DNA of 64,000 bases from Thamnidium elegans (Eukaryota; Mucoromycota; Mucoromycetes; Mucorales; Mucoraceae): NCBI GenBank assembly GCA_025201345.1, contig JAIXMG010000023.1:248001-312000 (forward strand). Reading direction: 5' to 3'. Below, piece by piece: positions 57,949 to 64,000 of the stretch. Each line of letters starts with the position of its first letter. The first letter of the stretch is position 1. The notes under the pieces were generated by a model, which worked only from the letters and a program-made list of their open reading frames with translations, was not told where the DNA came from and did no database searches. The position numbers were made by a program, and so were the translations under genes.

Positions 57949-60163
57949 AAATATAATAAAAAAAGGGGGGGAACCTTGTCAAAAAAAAAAAAAAAGTGTT
58001 GTTATTGTTGTTGTTTTAAAAGAAAAAAGAAAAAAGTAGTTTTTTAAAGTAAAAAAATAAAATAAAATAAAAAGAAAGGGATGAAAAGAAAAAATCTATA
58101 TATACTAAAAAAGATTTTTTTTTTGATTTGTAATTGAGTCGATTATTGAAAAAAAAATACGGCTTAAATTATATTACCGCACATTTGCGGTGGTTGCATG
58201 ATTCATTGAATTTCTAAGCGAGTCGGTAGACCTGTGACAAGGGATTTTACTTGGTTTTAAATTACTAAAAAGAAACAAATTTTTACAAATCTTCTCTTCT
58301 TCAAGTATCTAAAAAATATGTAATTTTAAAATGTACATTACTATTTGGAACCTATCACATGTTTTCTTTTCATACATTTCTATCACATCATGTTTTTCTC
58401 CTTTTTTTTTTAAAAAAAAATAAGAAACTACTGTCAAAGAAAGGGAATAAGTACTACTTACTAAAAACAGTTACTTACGCGGGTTTACGATAATATTACT
58501 AAGTGTCCTCTCCACAGTTAATAGTGGCTCGTGCTTATTCTCTGATAACTATAAAAAACAATTCAAATGTTATCAATATTTGTCAATCAGTAGCATAAAC
58601 ATGCACTGCCTATCAAATAAACTGTTCATCAATTTCTTAAATAAAGATACTTACCGATTATTCCCCTCCCCCTCCCTCTTTTTTTTTATAAAGGAAGGGA
58701 AAACACTCTATTGTTATAGGGGAATAATTACTATCTTTGAATTAAGAATTTTTACGTGTAAAAAATAAACGTACAATGCAGCCCTCTTTCCCAGACTACC
58801 ATACAAGTCTTTCTACTCTAAGTTATCAGAAAATACCTGTATATACAATTAACTGCACAGTATGTTAAATGCATGTGCTCCAGGTTCCCATTTTTATAAT
58901 AATAAATAAATAAATTACGATAAAATAACTGCTACTTAGAAAATTAATTTGTTGGGAATCCTCCCCTCCCTATCTAAGGTACCGTGGGTATTACGTTAAA
59001 AGTATACTGATTTATATACATTTTGAGTGTTCTCTTTTAAAATCGTTTCATCACTTATATTTCCTTCAATGCCTTGTCGTAAAGGGGGCAAAACAACTGT
59101 CTGAATTTAAAAAGCTCCAAGAAGTGTAGTACTGAGGAACTACAAGGCTAGTTTAAAGGGTAAACTATTAAATTTGAGCCGAGAAAAGGGTAGTCTAGAA
59201 AATGGATATTAACCCTCCTCCCTCTATAAAAACTTGTCAGTATTGACAACTTTTTGATTATCGTTAAACACTAAATTTTTATTTTAAAAAGTGCAATGAT
59301 ACACGGATACTAAGCCAAAACCTTAATTATCCAATAGTAAAAGTGGCTGTTCCATCAATTTCAATCACCTTTTTTTTTTTAAAAAAAAAAAAAGGATGAT
59401 CTCATACTTCAAAGTAAATGCGACATATACAACTTTTATTCATAAATTATTCGTCACTTTTGGAAGGAAAAATTAATAAAAAATTACTTTAAAAAATAGA
59501 TATAAAAACTTGCAATTGATTATAAAAAAAAATAATAAGAGGAACAGAAGAAATAAATAAATAAAAAAAAAGCTAGTATATAAAATAATGAAACGAATAA
59601 TTTTAGCTTATTGCTCCCCCTAGAAGAGATACATCTTAACTTTGGCGGTAACCAGAGTATGACTAAAGATAAAACATAAACTAGATCAAGCAACAAACAT
59701 ACAATATTATTCGATTAATTAGTGAAGGAGGATATACCAGGTTTTCTCACTGGCGAACTATGAAACATTCGTATTGAAAGTAATTGATATACGAAACGAC
59801 AACGAAAAAAGAAAAATGTCCAGAACGAAGTCCAAATGAATATCTGCAGTAACATAACCAATTTATACGACTATGAAATCACTCGCTTACATGGCTATGG
59901 AGTGCGGTCGTTCCAGTTTCAATGTTGGGAGTATTTTATTGTATATTAAAAAAAAAGCGGTAGACGAATACTTAAAACACCAAATGTATTTTGTTAAACC
60001 AATCAGGACCGGTAACTTTTTCCCACAATAACTATGCACAAAAACAAAAAAGAATCTTTGGTACTACTTTGTTGAAACAAGGTGATTTTAACATGTAAAA
60101 AAAGGGGGATTAAACTATTTATTTATATTACAATCTATGGTTACGCTCTATACGAATTAAAAA
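57949..60163. other. Gene-free spacer
   Basis: About 2.2 kb with no supported gene. T-A palindromic tracts lie near 58402-58421 and 59369-59392. CT-rich stretches occur at 58667-58690 and 58963-58978. Nothing else is recognisable. Confidence 0.55.
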
Positions 60164-62888
60164 CTATTGAAAAACAGGTTTGTTATATGTACGTTTTGCA
60201 TATTTCATTAAAACAACCATAGCTGCTGGTGTCATGCCTTCAATTCTCTTTGCAGCACCCTATAATTAAAATTAGTCCCGAATAATCCTTAACAAACAAA
60301 GAAAAGTTTACGTACCAATGTCTCGGGGCGTACTTCAGCTAACTTTTGACGAACTTCGTTTGATAATTGATCCATTCTACCATAAAAGCATTTTAGAGTA
60401 TGATAAATCAATAAAAAAAACTATAACTTACTGTAAATAGTCCAAATTAACATCCAACTTTAAATGTTCATCTCTTTTTAATGCTGCAACTTCCAATTCT
60501 TGTCTCTTTAGAAATGGTTTATATCGACCTAAAAAAAAACAATTTAAATATAATCATTTTGTATATATATATATATATATATATAAGAACAAAACAAACC
60601 TTCAATCATAATACGTTCTCTTAAAGAAGGTTCTAAATGTTTAAGTTGGGGTACCAGCTCATGGAATTGATCCAACACAATATTTGGCCAAGTAAGTAAA
60701 TCCATGCCACTATCAATAAATAAATAAATAAAAACAATTTTAAGGTTTAAAAGGTACATATAAACTTACGTTCTCAACGATCCATTATCATTAACAACAT
60801 CTGTTGCTAATCTCGTGCTAGGACTAATATTAAGATCAGCCCAACGCTTAGCTGGCATTTTGATATCTTGTAACGCCTGTATCGCCGACTCCAACAAACC
60901 CGAGGTAGATTTATAATGTTCCCATCTTTCACTTCCGACCACACCAGCTTCACGACCTATGATATGTTTTAGTATTTTTTTTTCTCATGCATCATGTGAC
61001 ATTAAAAATATACCCTTTCTTGTTAATCTAGTATCTGCATTATCAGCACGTAAAAGTAACCTGTATTCAGATCTAGCTGTGAAAACCCGATAAGGCTCAT
61101 TCACACCCTTTGTAATCAAATCATCTACCAAGACACCAATATATGCGTCCGATCGATCCAATACAAATGGCTCCTTCTTCAAAGCATGTAAGCCTGCATT
61201 AATTCCTGCCATCACGCCTTGCGCTGCTGCTTCTTCGTATCCTGTCGTACCGTTAATTTGTCCTGCTAAAAACAATCCACTGATACGTTTAGTTTCTAAC
61301 GTCGATCTTAATTCTCTAGGATCAATATGATCATATTCAACACCATAGGCTATTAAAAATTTATTTAGTATATCTATCAAACACACAATTTTTTTTATTT
61401 TTTTTATTTTTTTTTACCTGGTTTAAGCATTTCAACATTCTCTAAACCTTCAATCATTCTTAAAAAATTCACTTGAATATCTTCTGGCATCGTATTAGAG
61501 ATACCATTAGGATAAACCACATGATCATCCAATCCTTCCGGTTCCAACCAAATATTATGTGCTTCCTTGGTACTGAACCGTTTGATTTTACTTTCAAGTG
61601 ACGGACAATATCTAGGCCCCTTTACAGTTTCTCTAATATGAATGCTTTGATCAAAATGTTGTGCAATATATTTGTGTACTCTATCATTTGTACGTGTTTG
61701 ATGACATAAAATTTGATTATCCTATATTTTTTTTTTACATTTAGACTTTTCTCCCTCGTATTTTTTTTTTTTTTTTTTACACTTACAGCGTGAGGTACAG
61801 TAGTATTCAAATAAGAAAATGGAGATGGTGGGTTATCGCCTTCTTGTACAACCATTCCCTTATAATTAATTGTTCTCCCATCCAGTCTAGCAGGAGTACC
61901 TGTCTTCAATCGAGCCAATTTAAATCCTGCAGACTTTAACGAATTTGAAAGTCCAATCGACGGGTTTTCACCTATTCTTCCTGCAGGCCAAACCTTTAAC
62001 CCCAAATGAATCTCACCGCCTAAAAACGTACCTGTTGTAATCACAACATTAGGTGCTCTTATAATCTGTCCATTATCTATAACTTTTGTCAAAAACCGCA
62101 CCTTTTTTTTTTACACTTTTTTAATTATTTTTTTTTTTACCTAAACGAACACCATTCACCATTTGTGAAGCACCTTTCTTTACCATACACTGATGATCCT
62201 CTTCCGTCATTTGATCATTTAATACAAGATCTGCAACACTGCCAGATTGTATAGTCAAATTGGGGTAATCTTTCAAATACTCTTGTAAATGTTTCTTGTA
62301 TAATTTACGATCAATTTGTGCTCTAGGTCCCTAAATAGAATTGTTAATACATATGCTGATAAAAGAAACATCTACTCTTACATAAACCGCAGGTCCTTTT
62401 GATTTATTCAAAACCTTAAATTGGATACCAGCAAGATCTATACACACACACACACACACACACAAATGTTAAACTCATCGTAACAATAAAAATAAAAAAA
62501 AAGCGTACCTGAAATACGTCCACATACACCATCCAATGCATCGATTTCTCTTACTAAAACACCTTTACCTACACCACCGAAAGAAGGGTTACAAGACATT
62601 TCACCTAATATACCTTGTTAATATATATACAAATAAAAAAGAGAGAGGGAGAGTTTAAATACCAATTGTGTCTTTATTTTGAGTCAATAACAAAGTTCTT
62701 GCTCCAGATCGTGCTGCTGCAGTGCATGCTTCTGTACCAGCATGTCCACCTCCAATTACAATCACATCAAAATCATTTATTGTCTGAGCTGCAGAATAAG
62801 AACGAAAAGTATATTTTTGTTTAAATAAACAAGTGTTGATCGATCTATTTGATCTAAATGATCTAAATGATCTAATATGACATTGCAT
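60164..62888 (-). CDS. MTO1: Mitochondrial tRNA uridine-34 modification enzyme (GidA/MTO1)
   Basis: A gene of about ten exons. Read clearly are 62888-62663, 62613-62509, 62437-62382 and 62330-62141, with later exons to a TAG at 60164. The start ([20 protein letters not shown]) is Arg/Ser-rich, like a mitochondrial presequence. Then [20 protein letters not shown] (FAD dinucleotide fold), [39 protein letters not shown]-type text [35 protein letters not shown] and [20 protein letters not shown] follow in family order. The end is [15 protein letters not shown]. With GTPBP3/MSS1 it installs the xm5U34 modification on mitochondrial tRNAs. Introns contain (TA)n near 60561 and (CA)n near 62443. Confidence 0.93.
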
Positions 62889-63960
62889 TTTTAATATTAA
62901 AGGGGGGGGAGGAGAAAGGGGGAAAAAATATGAAAAAAAAAAAAGACTGGGGGCCAAATAAAGTGAGTTTAAAAAATATTCATTTATCAAACTTTTTTTG
63001 ACAGTTTTATTAAAACAAAAGTTTGCATACGCATAAATGGTAACCTAGAAACAAAAACTTAGCATGAACGGTAACCTAGGAAACGGAATAGCTTGGCTTA
63101 GCAACCGAGGACCGAGAGTGTTTTTTTTTAAAAAAAAAGAGATAATATGTTTTTCAAAATAAAACCTTTCAGCTGCTTGCTTCTTAAAAAAAGTTTCCCA
63201 TGCCAAAAAAAACATATTCTTCTAAATGCTGCGTCTAGAAGCTCCACCCCCCTCTTTTTTAATTTCGATACGTTTTTTCATTTGGGCTCTGATACCTACG
63301 GGTACTCTGTTATACAATTTACTCAAGAGAAGGGTACTCTTATGTCTCTTACCCTTGAATTAAAAAAAAAAAAAAGAGTGCCCGATCAAATTTTATGATT
63401 TCATTTCCCAAAAGTAGAGTTTTAAAATAACAGAGTTACCTTGGCCAACAAAGAGAAGGGTATCGTCACATATTAAAAAAGTGACCCAAGCCTCTCTCTT
63501 ATAGGTGCGATAAGCAAAAAAAAAAAAAAAAAAAAAATGATGACCCTGTTTCGGTGCCCTGCCGTCGGTCCGCATGTAATTGGGGTTACATCCGACAAGC
63601 AATGATGGGTAACAAATTTATGCTTTTTATTTACATATTTTTGTTTTTTTTCGGGAAGTTGATGATGGTAACTCTTTTAGCAAGAATAATTTTTTTTATT
63701 TTTTAAAAAATAAATTTTTTATTAATTTTTTTTTTTTTAAAAAGAAAAAGAGAGAGGGGATAAAAAAAATGAGTCATTTTGAAGAAACCCAAAAAAGGGG
63801 AGAAGAGGAGGCAACGTCGATAGAGTTTCTTTTAAAATAAAAAACATTTTTGTATAATTACAAAAAATAATAATTAAAAAGAATGGGTAAAAATATACAC
63901 AAGAAATTTTATATGGACAAAGGGTGGGGGGTGTAGTAGTAGAAAATAGTATGAGGCTCT
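62889..63960. promoter_or_regulatory. MTO1 upstream region with repeated X-box-like sites
   Basis: GGTAACCTAGAAAC (63039-63052) and GGTAACCTAGGAAAC (63070-63084) are a direct repeat close to the RFX X-box form GTNRCC-N-RGYAAC, followed by an AGCAAC half-site near 63099. They lie 150-215 bp upstream of MTO1. Further on is a GC-rich imperfect hairpin at 63568-63596 next to an A22 run. No complete gene is seen. Confidence 0.45.
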
Positions 63961-64000
63961 TTAGCAGCGCTTTTTAGAAGTTTTATCATCATCTTGCCAT
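63961..64000 (-). CDS. 3' end of an unidentified gene (partial)
   Basis: At the window edge the minus strand reads ...WQDDDKTSKKRC followed by TAA at 63961-63963. A charged tail ending in Lys-Lys-Arg-Cys looks like a real C-terminus, but only 12 codons are visible, so no product can be named. Confidence 0.35.
   Translation of the reverse strand, partial: WQDDDKTSKKRC

Overview
This is an AT-rich fungal nuclear contig whose spliced genes and family content point to the Mucoromycota, most likely Mucorales-like. Introns are mostly 50-110 nt with GTAAGT/GTAAGC-type donors and TAG/CAG acceptors. Intergenic DNA is packed with long A and T homopolymers. Phylum is inferred from the repertoire (1,3-beta-glucan synthase, KRE9/KNH1-type secreted proteins, VOA1/BIG1-like protein, a lineage-specific nuclease-like family). 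I could not run a search to name the species.

Region by region. 0-12.5 kb is gene-rich: the 3' end of a GT49-like glycosyltransferase, a mitochondrial pyruvate carrier subunit, a BCAS3 homologue, an OAC1-like mitochondrial carrier, the sulfite reductase flavoprotein MET10, and a 3CxxC zinc-finger protein. 12.5-17 kb is poor in intact genes: decayed coding pieces, a 385-bp element with inverted repeats, and an intron-containing tRNA-Ile(UAU). 17-32 kb is gene-dense again: a bHLH-zipper factor, a Ca3427-like binding-protein-fold protein, a divergent ribosomal pair (uS9/RPS16 and uL15/RPL28), UBC4/5, then a same-strand minus series of FKS-type glucan synthase, NmrA-like protein and paraoxonase-like protein. 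33-41 kb holds two KRE9/KNH1-type paralogues flanking a decayed PD-(D/E)XK-like/AT-hook gene. 41-46 kb carries MED4 and TFIIB head to head, then a PH-domain gene. 46-53 kb is an accessory stretch without convincing intact genes: diverged repeats and a decayed reading frame interrupted by a 173-bp Tc1/mariner-type MITE. 53-63 kb is gene-rich: a small nuclear-looking protein, a secreted SGNH/GDSL esterase with a concanavalin-like C-terminal domain, the VOA1/BIG1-like ER protein, a PCL-type cyclin and MTO1. The last 1 kb holds only the tail of another minus-strand gene.

The intact genes are mainly housekeeping (transcription initiation, translation, ubiquitin transfer, mitochondrial metabolite and tRNA biology) plus cell-wall synthesis. 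I see no biosynthetic cluster and no prokaryote-like operon. The most unusual material is the decayed nuclease-like family at 36.7-38.6 kb, with a possible relative at 12.5-13.0 kb, and the repeat and MITE content at 13 kb and 48-53 kb. Exon boundaries were read by eye and tested for frame continuity; they are not supported by transcripts.
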